NCBI GenBank assembly: GCA_946811695.1
Contig: OX328130.1
Location: 69,613,973 to 69,677,972, forward strand
Reading direction: 5' to 3'
Origin: Gonocerus acuteangulatus
Lineage: Eukaryota; Arthropoda; Insecta; Hemiptera; Coreidae
Length of the DNA stretch: 64,000 bases
Made by a program: the position numbers and the translations under genes
Shown here: piece after piece, positions 23,580-34,435 of the stretch
How positions within the stretch are numbered: position 1 is the first letter of the stretch
Layout of the letters: each line of letters begins with the position of its first letter
Notes under the pieces: generated by a model
Databases searched by the model: none
Told to the model about the DNA's origin: nothing
The model's input: the letters and a program-made list of their open reading frames with translations, nothing else

Positions 23580-24412
23580 AAGGCTGTAAGAATGTTACTA
23601 ATGGTTTGAAGAGATGCATGCTGGAGATGGAGTGGTGAAGTCAAGTTGAGACTTGCTGTAGCAACAAGCATCTGACATGCAAGCCAGATAAAGGCTGTAA
23701 GAATGTAACTAATGGTTTGAAGAGATGCATGCTGGAGATGGAGTGGTGAAGTCAAGTTGAGACTTGAAGTTTTCCTGTGGCAACAAGCATCTGACATGCA
23801 AGCCAGATAAAGGCTGTAAGAATGTAACTAGGTTTAGGTTTGAAGAGATGCTTGCTGGAGATGGAGTGGTGAAGTCAAGTTGAGACTTGCTGTAGCAACA
23901 AGCATCTGACATGCAAGCCAGATAAAGGCTGTAAGAATGTAACTAATGGTTTGAAGAGATGCATGCTGGAGATGGAGTGGTGAAGTCAAGTTGAGACTTG
24001 AAGTTTTCCTGTGGCAACAAGCATCTGACATGCAAGCCAGATAAAGGCTGTAAGAATGTAACTAATGGTTGGAAGGGATGCATGCTGGAGATGGAGTGGT
24101 GAAGTCAAGTTGAGACTTGAAGTTTTCCTGTAGCAACAAGCATCTGACATGCAAGCCAGATAAAGGCTGTAAGAATGTAACTAATGGTTTGAAGAGATGC
24201 ATGCTGGAGATGGAGTGGTGAAGTCAAGTTGAGACTTGAAGTTTTCCTATGGCAACAAGCATCTGACATGCAAGCCAGATAAAGGCTGTAAGAATGTAAC
24301 TAGGTTTAGGTTTGAAGAGATGCTTGCTGGAGATGGAGTGGTGAAGTCAAGTTGAGACTTGAAGTTTTCCTGTGGCAACAAGCATCTGACATGCAAGCCA
24401 GATAAAGGCTGA
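23580..24412. repeat. 119-bp tandem array (seven units) at the centre of FB1
   Basis: Units begin AGGCTGTAAGAATGTAACTA and end CATGCAAGCCAGATAA. Full units are 119 bp; shorter ones lack an AAGTTTTCCTGT block. Variation follows an alternating long/short pattern, consistent with amplification of a two-unit block. The short minus-strand frames crossing unit boundaries are by-products of the repeat. Confidence 0.9.
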
Positions 24413-25384
24413 TTGTATTTCCCTATTTACATTCATCATCATTATTATACATTCCTTTAAATAAAGCTGAGGTAGTTGAAAAATTAAATTTCCTACAAAT
24501 GTGTAAACAATAAATAATAAACAATATTTAAAATTTTTGCTACACATTTTATTTTTCCTTATTTTACCTACTTAGTTAAAATTAAATTGTAATTTTTTTA
24601 AATGTTTGTTTTTGTACTATATTTATAAAATGGTTTCTTTATAGAATATCTTGAAATTGAATCATCAAATACTTATATTTTCAATTACTTACTATAATAT
24701 GATTAAAGTCTCACATCATAGTATGTGTACTCATTTTATATTCAAGCTAGCTCTTACACAATAGTTTATTTACTCTAGTACCAACATAAGTTAATATTAA
24801 GATTAACCTAAGTAATAATAAATGTAGCTTCAGTATACTTATATTAATCCTTAATTATTAAAAAAAAAATTTAACAGCAAAATCCCAGAGTTTTTCTTTT
24901 AAAATCTAATAGTTTATACATTTAAGAGTGTATCTATGAAAAAAGAACTTGATTTTATGGAGCGCCTTTTACTTTTATCGATTTTTGAAATTTTTATGTT
25001 TTTCATTTATTTTAAATTAAAATTTTGTTTTTAAATAAATATTCTTAGCAACCAGAAGCATAACAGATAGTAAATATATTTTTTCCATATTCAAAATATT
25101 ATTGGGACCATTTTGGTGAAAATCTCATTGAGATATCTTTAACATTAACAGAGTAATGATTTTTTTAGTAAATTAAAGTCGCTTTGACTTAAATCGTCAG
25201 TAAAAGCAAAACCAAGTTTTATAGACAACTTTAAAAATTCATAACTCAAAAAGTATTAAAGATATCTAACTAAAATGTGGAATATATCATTAGAATGACC
25301 AGTTCAACAAATAAAAAAAGTTTCAGGCAATTCTGAGGACATGGGTTTCATGGCCTGGATGATCTGATATGGACTGACCCTGTG

Positions 25385-25747
25385 AGTAGCTAGTGTATTA
25401 TTATTCATTTTTTTTTTTTTTTTTTAAATTTGGCTTTTCAAAATATTTCGCGGCCCGGATAAAATCTTTTAGAGGGCCGGATACAGTTGTTGCCCACATA
25501 TGCTCTAGAAAGTCCAAGAGACAAAATTAACAAACGTTTACAACATTCTGCATGTTGGTGTTTAGGTAATCCTTATCGCGTGCATGTGCTCGGACATTTT
25601 TTCGAGATTACGGAATCCTTGGACAATCTCTACACTAGAGAATTGTGCTTCTCCTACGTAAGAATCTTCTAAATTAGTCCATTTGTCTAGCTATTAACCT
25701 ACATTATACTCCTGCTGGCCATTCGGACGAGAACCATCTCTAAGAAT
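25385..25747. other. No firm gene; possible RT relic
   Basis: A 61-codon plus frame (25487-25672) contains NKRLQHSACWCLGNPYRVHV, faintly like the C-terminal part of a non-LTR reverse transcriptase. The similarity is too weak to name it. Confidence 0.25.
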
Positions 25748-25884
25748 ATTTTTTTTTTTTTTTGCAACCAGGAATTTTCTCAGCGAGCCCTGAGATGAGA
25801 AAATTTCTGGCGCCGGTGGGGATCGAACCCACCATCTCCCGCTTATGAATCCAGCGCGCTAGCCGCTAGACCACGGGAGACCTC
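25748..25884 (-). repeat. SINE-M copy 2
   Basis: On the minus strand: CCCGTGGTCTAGCGGCTAGC, GATTCATAAGCGGGAGATGG, GGGTTCGATCCCCACCGG, then AAATTTTCTCATCTCAGGGC. The tRNA-like head is well kept, but the arms that would form an acceptor stem do not pair well, so it is not called as a tRNA gene. Confidence 0.85.
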
Positions 25885-26014
25885 CTCTAAGAATATTATC
25901 TCTAATGCTGCCCTAATTCTAAACCGCCTAACCAAATTTACTAGATTACGAAGAAATATAATCATTTATGAAAAAAGTCCTATCTACTAGTAGGAAAAAA
26001 ATCACCCTCGCTAA

Positions 26015-26017
<3 letters not shown>

Positions 26018-26063
<46 letters not shown>

Positions 26064-26180
26064 CTAGCCCTGTGTGCCATGCTACACCTACTTTCTGTCT
26101 ATGACTCTCCCCGTAACAAGATCTACCTGTATACCCAGTTATGTCAAAACCGGTCAAACGGTGTGAATTTGTTTAATTCA
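26018..26180. repeat. (TA)n tract and arthropod-type repeat text
   Basis: TA tract at 26018-26060, then TATACCCAGTTATGTCAAAA followed by CCGGTCAAACGGTGTGAATT. This phrase recurs near 26840 and in altered form at 13430. Confidence 0.7.
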
Positions 26181-26182
26181 TG

Positions 26183-26577
26183 AACAACAGCAATTCACGA
26201 AACAGCCAACAGAGGCCAGCACAACAGCAATTCACAAAACAGCCAACAGAGGCCAGCACAACAGCAATTCACGAAACAGCCGACAGAGGCCACCACAACA
26301 GCAATTCACGAAACAGCCAACAGAGGCCAGCACAACAGCAATTCACAAAACAGCCGACAGAGACCAGCACAACAGCAATTCACGAAACAGCCGACAGAGG
26401 CCAGCACAACAGCAATTCAAGAAACAGCCAACAGACGCCATCACAACAGCAATTCACGAAACAGCCAACAGAGGCCAGCACAACAGCAATTCACGAAACA
26501 GCCAACAGAGGCCAGCACAACAGCAATTCACGAAACAGCCAACAGAGGCCAGCACAACAGCAATTCACGATACAGCT
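26183..26577. repeat. 37-bp minisatellite, about 11 copies
   Basis: The unit contains CAGCAATTCACGAAACAGCC and AACAGAGGCCAGCACAA, with scattered substitutions (CGACAG, CACCACAA, AAGAAACAG). Because 37 is not a multiple of three, the open plus frame at 26180-26587 cycles through three different readings (QQQFTKQPTEAST, AIHETADRG, NSNSRNSQQRP). That is a by-product of low stop density, not a conserved protein repeat. Confidence 0.9.
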
Positions 26578-26599
26578 CCTTAGTTAGACAGTGACTGTT

Positions 26600-26952
26600 G
26601 TGTAAAATTGAAATAAACTGCATTACATGATTATATAATGATGTAAAGTCATCTATGAGTCCGAGTTATTCTAATCATCAAGAACATCAACAAATAAATT
26701 TGAGACATTATTCAAAATGGCTGAATCTGAATTGGTCAGTGTAGCCAATTTTTCTTTAACAAAACTTTTGAGCTTTTGACCAAATTTTGAAATTTGTCTA
26801 TTTTGTCCTAGCCTAGGAGATTTCCCATATCAAGACCTACCTGTGTGCTAAGTTTGGTCAAAATCGGTCAAACGGTGTAGGTTTGTATAAAGAACAAACA
26901 GACAAAAAGACAGACGGACAAACAGAAAAACGGACAAACAGACAGCCACGTG

Positions 26953-26954
<2 letters not shown>
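26600..26954. repeat. Arthropod-type repeat ending in CAGA-rich stretch
   Basis: AAGACCTACCTGTGTGCTAA, GTTTGGTCAAAATCGGTCAA and a run of ACAGACGGACAAACAG-like words precede the TA tract at 26955. There is no coding signal. Confidence 0.6.
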
Positions 26955-27015
<61 letters not shown>

Positions 27016-27021
<6 letters not shown>

Positions 27022-28095
27022 CCTACAGGCTATGTTTCACGGGGAGGTCGTTGTTTGAGGCACGATACTGTGGTGGATGTACTGCGTGATGCCTTAGCCG
27101 GGGAGACAGTCCTGAGAGCCCATGGCCGACGAAGGAAACCCGACATAATTGTGGCGAAAGAGGGTAAGGTGGCGATTGTGGACGCACAGATTGTGAATGG
27201 GAACTCCTCTGATTTGAACTCCCTGCACCGGTCGAAGTGTCGGAAGTATGGGCGACTTGGTGTTAGGCAGTGGGGCGAATGTTTGGCGTGCCTGTGACCG
27301 ACGTGGAGGTAACGTCCTGTACATTGAGCTGGAGGGGTGTGTGGAGCGGTGCTTCTGCCAAAAGGTTAAGGCAGCATGGTGTCCCGATGGGGGTGGTGAG
27401 AAGCATTACCTTGCGGGTATTAAAGAGCTCCTGCATCATCTTCAGTCGACGGAGGACACTCCTCGCCGGGGCGGGCCGTTGATTTTATTTTTTATTTATT
27501 TATTTATTCTTAATTTATTTATGTTTTTACTTGTTTTTATTTTAATTTGGGGTGCGGGTATGTCTGTGGTTGGTAAATTTGACTGCACTGTTAATACCTC
27601 CATCGAGTGCTCTGGTCTAGTAGGTGAAGTGGTTCGGTACGCTGTATTATTTTCTTATTAGTATATTGATCATTTTTATTGTTAGTCTTTCTGTTCTGTT
27701 ATTTTATTTATTTTTTTAGTTTAATCTATCTGGTTAAATCTGTAATTATTATATTAATTTCAGTTTTGTATTTTTATATATTATGATATTATGAGATATA
27801 TTGAATTGTATGGCTTATTTTTTTTTTATTTTGTTTGTATATTATTTTATTTTATTTATTTAATTATTTTTGTGCCTTCAAGGCGTAATTATTATATTAT
27901 TCATAACGTACTCTTAAACTAATGAGGACATCTTATTATTAACTTAGGTCTCCCAGCAACTAGGCTTGGGTTGTTTTCAAGCCTAAATAACGAGGGTGAA
28001 GGAGACACCCAATTGTTAAGTTGTCCAATTGTATTTGAGAATAATAGTAACAATTGTGTTTGTATTGTATCTCCTAATAAATAAAAATAAAAAAT

Positions 28096-28098
<3 letters not shown>
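27016..28098 (+). mobile_element. 5'-truncated R2/R4-like non-LTR element between (TA)n tracts
   Basis: A TA tract (26955-27015) is followed by the C-terminal endonuclease region of an R2-type element, about 600 bp of AT-rich 3' UTR, an A-rich tail (CCTAATAAATAAAAATAAAA) and another TA tract (28099-28142). TA on both sides suggests insertion into a TA microsatellite, as some RLE-encoding elements target simple repeats. The alternative is that the A-rich tail itself decayed into TA. Confidence 0.75.
27029..27470 (+). pseudogene. Restriction-like endonuclease (RLE) domain of R2-like element, frameshifted
   Basis: The frame to 27297 reads CLRHDTVVDVLRDALAGE, then RRRKPDIIVAKEGKVAIVD and SLHRSKCRKYGRLGVRQW. 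This is the KPD...D...K order of the PD-(D/E)XK-type endonuclease at the C terminus of R2-clade retrotransposons. Homology then moves to another frame (27270-27482: TDVEVTSCTLSWRGVWSGAS), so there is a frameshift near 27285. The upstream CCHC finger and the reverse transcriptase are missing. It is not functional. Confidence 0.8.
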
Positions 28099-28142
<44 letters not shown>

Positions 28143-28145
<3 letters not shown>

Positions 28146-28430
28146 CATAAAGACCACAAGGTCTAGTCCGTTATTAAATCTTAAAACTCTCTCTTATTTT
28201 TAGGTATTTATTTTGTTTATCTGAATTTGGTATGCGTCTTGTTTATGGAAAAAATTTGAAGCATTTTAATTTTGAAGTATTGTAATTATAACTTAGTTAT
28301 TTTTTTGTTTTTTATATAGATTGACAACGGCATGAGCCGAAATGTCTCAGTGAAAAATTTAAACATAAGATTTAAGGAGCGATAAGCTGGAATAAGTTTA
28401 TAGATCTCTCAATCTTCTACCATTAAACAA
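28143..28430 (+). repeat. MITE-like sequence M6 with GCCGAAATGTC motif
   Basis: Inverted text AGTCCGTTATTAAATCTTAA and TTTAAACATAAGATTTAAGG surrounds GACAACGGCATGAGCCGAAA with TGTCTCAG, a weaker relative of the hairpin-GAAAC motif of M1-M5. The sequence at 28431-28720 has no recognised gene. Confidence 0.45.
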
Positions 28431-28722
28431 ACTATAAATAATTTTTGAGTTGATCGTTCATTTTAAGAATCATTTTAATCTAATTAATATCATGAATCGT
28501 TAAAAACTCAATATTAAATTTTAAACACCCTTTATAACAAAGCATCGGAAAAGTATATATCATGTCTGTTATAAGAATATAATATTTTTTTACAAAACTT
28601 CATTTTTTTAGCACTTTCCTACAAAGGAAAGTAATTATTAAGTTGGACTTACGTCGGAATGCTTGAAAAAGTATTCCAAATCTTTATCGATCCTACCTAG
28701 TGGAGACCGAAAATGACCCCCG

Positions 28723-28833
<111 letters not shown>

Positions 28834-29190
28834 TGGAGGCTCACTTATACGAATGTGAAGGGGGACGGCAAATGTTTCTTATAAGTGAATATTTCGTATA
28901 ACTGGATAGTACTAGGATTCGTGGCTATTTTAAAATAAAAGAAATTCTTCTTTAAAAAAATCACAATTTCATTGTTTGTACATATTTTGCAGACAACGAT
29001 GTATATAATTATATTTTCAAGTTTCAATTCGCGTTTCATAGTCGCAAGTGTTAACAAAGGTAATTTCAACCGCTTAGATAGTTAAACGTTTCGTTGGGCG
29101 TGTCATCAATTTCTTTTAGAATGTTTTTTTTTGTCTTCAAGCGAAATTTTTGTTGTTTTTTTTTTTACTAAAAAATTAAAGGAAAATATA

Positions 29191-30475
29191 GGGTTGGCAA
29201 ATAAGTCCTTTCGGTTTTTTAAGTTGAAAGAAAACTATTGTATATTTTGAACATAATTTTTATTTTAATCTACAATGTAATGTCCATTATTTTCGATTAC
29301 TTTACCCCATCTCTCCATCAGCTGAATAATCCCATGCTCATAGAATGTCTGTGGTTTATTAGCGAAAAAATGATCAAGGTGCTCCCTGACACCCTGTTCG
29401 TTTTCAAACCGTTTTCCACCTAAGGAATTTTGTAGAGACCGGAATAAGTGGTAGTCACTAGGAGCAAGGTCCGGTGAATAGGGAGGGTAGGGCAAAAGAT
29501 CCCATCCAAGGGCTAACAATTTGTTGCGGGTGACTAACGAAGTGTGGGGCCTGGCATTATCATGATGGAAGACGACACCCTTTCGATTTGCCAGTTCTGG
29601 GCGTTTTCGTCGAATTAATTCATTCAATTTTGTTAATTGTGAGCAGTATAGAGTGGAATCGATTGATTTACCTTGTGGCAGCAGGTCATAAAAAATCACA
29701 CCCTTGAAATCCCACCATACAGAAAGCATTATCTTCTTTGGGTGCAATCCCGCTTTAGATGTGGTTCCAGGTGGTTCGTTGCTAGGTCTCCAAGATTTTT
29801 TTCGCACCACATTATCGTAGACAATCCACTTTTCATCCCCTGTCACAAGTCTTTTAAGAAATGGATCGTTTTCTTGACGTTTTCGCAAGGAATCGCAAAT
29901 GGAAATGCGTTTTGCCAAGTTGGCTTCGGTCAGAGAGTGGGGGACCCAAAACATCCAGCCTAGAAACGTAGCCGAGCTTCCGCAAATGATTTTCTACGCT
30001 TGCATGTGATATATCTAGGGCCTCAGCAATGTCTCGCACTGATTGGGAAGGATTTTGATCGACTATAGCCTTAACATCAATGCTTTCAATTTCTTGTGGA
30101 CGACCAGGTCGTGGTGCGTCGTTTATGTCAAAATTCCCTGCCCTAAACTTGGCAAACCAATTTTGGCACGTGCGCTCTGTTAAGGCTTTATCCCCATAGA
30201 CCCCGCATATTTTTTTATGAGCCTCTGCAGCTCGCTTTCCTTTTTTGAAATAATACAGCAAAATATGCCTATAATGCAATAAATTACCGTCCATCTTCTC
30301 AGCTATATCACAAACGCAATACTGACCTAATCTTAACAAGTGTCGACAGACATAACTGTTTACATATTACAAATAGGATAAACAATCCTCTATTGGGATT
30401 AATTGCATGAGATAAATGTGACATATTGTAAACAAAACATGAATACAAAAACCGAAAGGACTTATTTGCCAACCC
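29191..30475 (-). mobile_element. Full-length mariner element with intact termini
   Basis: The termini GGGTTGGCAAATAAGTCCTT and the reversed counterpart at 30447-30475 match for about 29 bp, flanked by TA on both sides (29189-29190, 30476-30477). The length of 1285 bp is typical of full-length mariner. It is inserted in the pogo-like element. The transposase is on the minus strand and carries one frameshift. Confidence 0.95.
29265..30339 (-). pseudogene. mariner transposase (DD34D) with a single frameshift
   Basis: The N-terminal frame (30339 down to 29854) contains ERTCQNWFAKFRAGNFDIND, the GRP linker and a second helix-turn-helix (SVRDIAEALDISHASVENHL, then LGYVSRLDV). The C-terminal frame (29954 to 29265) contains the family WVPHSLTE motif and the catalytic segments VTGDEKW, HDNARPHTS and YSPDLAPSDYHLF. 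The second and third catalytic Asp are separated by 34 residues, the mariner DD34D signature. The only visible defect is a change in a short T run between DV and WVPH near 29957, which shifts the frame. The start could be Met1 at 30339 or the internal Met at about 30294. It is a recently inactivated copy. Confidence 0.95.
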
Positions 30476-30863
30476 TATAGAACACAGCTACTAGATTGAC
30501 TACTGTATGGAGAACTGCTAGTGCTGTAACGAGAAAAATCACACAAGATAGAGTGGATAGAACACGGCTGGACTACTAGAATCACAAGGAAGAACTGAAA
30601 TGACTGAGAGAGAGACATGGGGGTAAGTCACAGGTAAGTCTATAAACATTTCGTGGAAAAGCTGATGTCTCTTCGTATAACTGAATAGTATTTACACCAA
30701 GGGAACAAATTAGCTTTCGTATAACTGAGTATTGCGTATAACTGAATATCGCACAAGAGAATAATTCATTACACAGGATTAAATGGAGTTTCGCCGGGGA
30801 ACGAAAAATTCTTCTTATAACGGAATGTTTCGTATATGTGAGTTTCGTATAACTGAGCCTCCA

Positions 30864-30866
<3 letters not shown>

Positions 30867-30928
<62 letters not shown>
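30867..30928. repeat. (TA)n tract, right flank of pogo-like element
   Basis: Continuation of the TA tract that received the element. The sequence at 30929-31604 contains no gene that I recognise. A short GCAGGAACTGCATAACAAAG near 31327 resembles the 3' end of family H. Confidence 0.9.
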
Positions 30929-30929
<1 letters not shown>

Positions 30930-31604
30930 CTAATGAGAGCTGATGTCTTCCTCTGGTTGCCCTATACTGCTCAAGACGCAAGGAGAGAAAGTCTTGCGGG
31001 ATTGCCGTTGTTTCTTTCTGCAGGCGTTAAGGTATTCATTCCGAAAATCTCACTACCTGTATTCTCGTTTCATACTTTTATGTTATTATCTTTTTCCAAC
31101 AAATGAGAAAAACTAAAATTTTTTCGGTTTCGGTTGCATATTACAAGTAACCGAGGATATTGAACAATCTTCCATAAGTTCAATATTTATTCTTGCCATG
31201 GTATATACATTTTGGTTGCGTTTGGAAAAGCAGAAGTATTAAAAAAGATTTATTATAATGACGCGCAAGAACACTTTTTGAAGTTTGTTTATTTTTTTTC
31301 CAATTTTGCTAAACAGGTCAGTCACGCAGGAACTGCATAACAAAGCAATTTCCTCAGAATTTGGGTAGTTTAGACTGCATTCCTGAATAATTACTTTAAA
31401 TAACCTATACAAATAAAATAAAAACATAAATATTTCTTCTCTTTTACATTTGTAACGAGCAATTATTAATTTTGTAATTAATTTACTTTCAGAGTTTGTT
31501 TATACATGGTACTACACTACTTAATAAATATACAAAACTTCACATTCTCGTCTTTTGATCTGACCCACGAACGGGATACAGTCCCCCTAGCGGTAGAAAG
31601 CAGA

Positions 31605-31848
31605 AGTCGTATCAGCACAAAGGCGCTCCTAGCGGCAGCTTTGCAAACTTACGTTCGGCGGGCAAATTCTATTCAAACATATATTGCAAAGTAAACCCCC
31701 CCCCCCATTTCAGATAGACCTATTTAGTCCATTTTTACAACATTTCTTCACGATATACTCACTGTTCTTTACAATACAGCATAAAGTACCACCGGTATGA
31801 GTATATTAGTAATTTGGGTCCTATTATTTTTATTTTATTTGAATCAAT
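31605..31848. repeat. Dispersed repeat D, copy 2
   Basis: GCACAAAGGCGCTCCTAGCG, GCAGCTTTGCAAACTTACG and TTAGTAATTTGGGTCCTA match the copy at 1021-1600. Confidence 0.65.
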
Positions 31849-31894
31849 AACATAATCCCCAGCGATGAAACCTCAAGGAGTATGTATATATATG

Positions 31895-31931
<37 letters not shown>

Positions 31932-31960
31932 TCCTTGAGGTTTCATCGCTGGGGATTATG

Positions 31961-31962
<2 letters not shown>
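31849..31962. repeat. Palindrome P1: perfect 35-bp arms around a TA/TG core
   Basis: The arm AACATAATCCCCAGCGATGA continues AACCTCAAGGAGTAT and recurs exactly inverted at 31928-31962. The core is about 44 bp of TA/TG. Confidence 0.95.
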
Positions 31963-31996
<34 letters not shown>

Positions 31997-31998
<2 letters not shown>

Positions 31999-32098
31999 TT
32001 GTTTGGAACGGCTTCTTTCTACAGCGGTGTCGTTCCTCTCTCATCGCCGATGGAGAGAGGAGCGACACCGCTGGAGAAAGAAGCCGTTCCAAACAAAC
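31997..32098. repeat. Palindrome P2: 46-bp arms, 10-bp loop
   Basis: The arms GTTTGTTTGGAACGGCTTCT and ...AGAAGCCGTTCCAAACAAAC extend to the centre ATCGCCGATG with two mismatches. P2 lies 34 bp from P1, separated by a TA/TG tract. The text CCCAGCGATG of P1 recurs just after P2. Confidence 0.95.
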
Positions 32099-32124
32099 AT
32101 GTGATACCCAGCGATGCAATTTAA

Positions 32125-32130
<6 letters not shown>

Positions 32131-32189
<59 letters not shown>
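32131..32189. repeat. (TA)n tract
   Basis: Simple TA repeat between palindrome P2 and foldback FB4. Confidence 0.95.
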
Positions 32190-32193
<4 letters not shown>

Positions 32194-32196
32194 GAT

Positions 32197-32972
32197 TTAT
32201 TAATTGAAGTGGTCAGGGCAAAATAGTGCCAAGCAACATTTTTAATAAAACTTAAATGTAGCTGCTTTATGTTACATATCAGGACCTTGGAGGAGTAAGG
32301 GCGAATCACGAATCCCGGATGTTGGGAAATCGAAGTCCAAGTTCTAGAAGTGCTTCAGGATAGCAAAGGTGGATGTTTACTCTTTGAAATGCTGATTCAT
32401 AAATCTGATTGAAAAAGAATGCAATTGAAATTCAATGTTTTAATTACAATGATTACAAGTGATTTATGGGTAACAAAATGCTAGGAGGGAGTTTCAGACC
32501 CGGGATTCACACTTGAAATAGGACATTGAATTTCTCATGATGGTGCTGCTATTCACATTAACATGGAACTGTGAGAGAACTAAAGGCGAAACAGAGAAAC
32601 AAACCGAAGCGTCGTGTTATCTACATCTTTCTGAATCAGAAAATAAAATAATAAAAAAATCAATTTTTCTCGTTCGCCCTTACTCTTCCTGATATTATAT
32701 GGGACTATGAGTTGAAATGGTTAGGGGCAACAAGATTAAGTAGCATACAGAGCTTGTAGTCATATTTTAGTAGTATTTGCATCATAGGCTTATAGTCCTA
32801 CATAATATCCAACATGTAGCAGCTACAGTTAATATTTTTTTTTTTTTTTTTTTAACGGCGCATCGACAAATCTGGGCTATTAGCGCCGCCATCCAGGGTG
32901 CAGCGAGGAATTCTAAAGATAAGTTTTGTTGAAAATGTTGCTTGCCACTATTTTGCCGCGACCCCTTCAATT
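32197..32972. mobile_element. Foldback element FB4 interrupted by a SINE
   Basis: The left arm AATTGAAGTGGTCAGGGCAA, then AATAGTGCCAAGCAACATTT, is matched inverted by GAAAATGTTGCTTGCCACTA and TTTTGCCGCGACCCCTTCAA at the right end. Inner arms share AGTAAGGGCGAA. A SINE body with a 21-T run (minus orientation) sits in the right arm at about 32836-32925. Confidence 0.75.
32836..32925 (-). repeat. SINE 3' body and tail, shared with SINE-M
   Basis: On the minus strand GAATTCCTCGCTGCACCCTG, GATGGCGGCGCTAATAGCCC and GATGCGCCGTTAAAA match the 3' half of SINE-M at 18599-18835 and the tail of the 5S SINE at 47068. There is no Pol III head. Confidence 0.75.
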
Positions 32973-33474
32973 AACGTATATATTCAATTAAAAGAATATT
33001 TTAATGGAAATGTGCGAAAAGACGCGCTCATTGGAATAAATCCATTGATAGATTTCTGATTGGAGTCTCCACAAAAGAAAAAAAAAAAAGATATCTTTTT
33101 ATCCCGAGATGAGAAAAGAATTTAAAATCCCTGGTTAGTTTATATTCAGAGTTACCGCCCTGAATAAAGATGAGGGGTTTTCATCGAAAAGTCCCTCTCC
33201 TTACTCTCTAGAATCTGTTACATTATTTTCAGAATTTAGGAGGAAGGACTGTTAATAACCTCTTGGTTTTCTTGGGATAAAAAACTAAGGTCCTCTATTA
33301 ATGCATTGTCGTCATTTCATAATTTCATTTGTATTCATTTATTTAGTAAATATTGTAATATTATTGTTAAATAAAACATTCATTTCTTACTCTAATCGAG
33401 AGAAAATAATGAGGGGGGAGGCAACCACGATACTCATAAGACTAAAATTAGGTAACTTTCCAGAATTCTCATTT

Positions 33475-33526
<52 letters not shown>

Positions 33527-34187
33527 AGCCCCTTCAAAGGCCAAATAAATCACTATATTATTAATACAGGCTAAATGTGCAAGGCAACACTTTCCCTACA
33601 ATGGCAGGTCAAAACTGAGGTTACTACCTCAGATTTGGGTCAGCTGTTAGAAGTCTAGAAAAATGCCTTTACAGATATAAAATAAAATATTAAAATTTAG
33701 ACAATGATTAATCATAATTAATTTTTGTCTTATAAATTAAAAATATACTATTCGAATGTTACATCTCTGCTAAACAACATTTTCCTGTTTTTTTATTGTA
33801 TGTAAATATTTCTGGCTAATCTATTTTTATTTTTCTGACTTGTCTGTACGCCGAGTTTCGTTCCATTATAATAAAAAATTCGATTGTTGATAAAACTAAA
33901 CCTTTCGGCCATAAGCTTTTGTGTAACGTACAAATCTTTTGCGGTTTCTAAAATGATGAAAATATGAAGACATATTATAAAACTTCTTCATGAGTACAAC
34001 CCCAATATGTACATTTTGTTTGTGAAGTGCTAAAACAATGCTAAAAACATATAAAAGTGTAACGAGATCGCGACTAACAACATATACTACATGAATTAAA
34101 ATATATTATTAATACAGGCTAAATAAATTTCACTCACTCTCAATTGGTACATAGTATGTACCAATAGTATTTAACTATTTTTTATTT
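32973..34187. other. No gene; one (CA)n(TA)n microsatellite
   Basis: A CA/TA microsatellite lies at 33477-33523. The rest is AT-rich with no exon-like frame. Confidence 0.45.
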
Positions 34188-34230
34188 TTAAATATTTTAC
34201 TTAGATTGGTAATTTACTGACTTGGTTTTT
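34188..34230 (+). repeat. Solitary end of the 162-bp satellite unit
   Basis: AATATTTTACTTAGATTGGT and AATTTACTGACTTGGTTTTT are identical to the last 40 bp of the satellite unit at 37596-39016. Here they directly precede the 5' end of H copy H3. Confidence 0.9.
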
Positions 34231-34390
34231 AGCGCGGTTCCTCCCTCCCCCATAGGGAGGAACCCCGCATATAAGGTTGATACAATGAAACAATCCGGAC
34301 GTGCCGACAAGAAAATTTCGCGTTTCAGAACCCCTAGAGACCGAAAATAACGGTGGTTCAAATTTGTATATATATATATATATATGTATA

Positions 34391-34435
<45 letters not shown>

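Larger units (their letters stand above)
21905..25380. mobile_element. Foldback element FB1 (3.5 kb) with 4-bp target duplication
   Basis: The left end is GGGTCAATCCATATCAAATC. The right end read inward is GGGTCAGTCCATATCAGATC. TGTG flanks both sides (21901-21904 and 25381-25384). Inverted arms can be followed to about 23007 on the left and about 24760 on the right, except where a SINE-A copy (22270-22620) and a second insertion (about 22781-22880) interrupt the left arm. The centre holds a seven-unit tandem array. No transposase was found. The termini are shared with FB2 at 49736-51994. Confidence 0.85.

Noticed and set aside
23573..24547. Minus-strand frames of 65-74 codons with repeated MSDACC
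   Set aside because: They are repeated because they lie in the 119-bp tandem array. The frames break at long/short unit changes.
25748..25884. Possible tRNA-Met gene on the minus strand
   Set aside because: The A and B boxes and a CAT triplet are present, but the acceptor arms do not pair well and a SINE body follows, as at 18599. SINE-M is the better explanation.
26180..26587. 135-codon Gln/Asn-rich open frame
   Set aside because: It is a 37-bp minisatellite. Since the unit is not a multiple of three, the protein cycles through all three readings, and there is no flanking exon signal.
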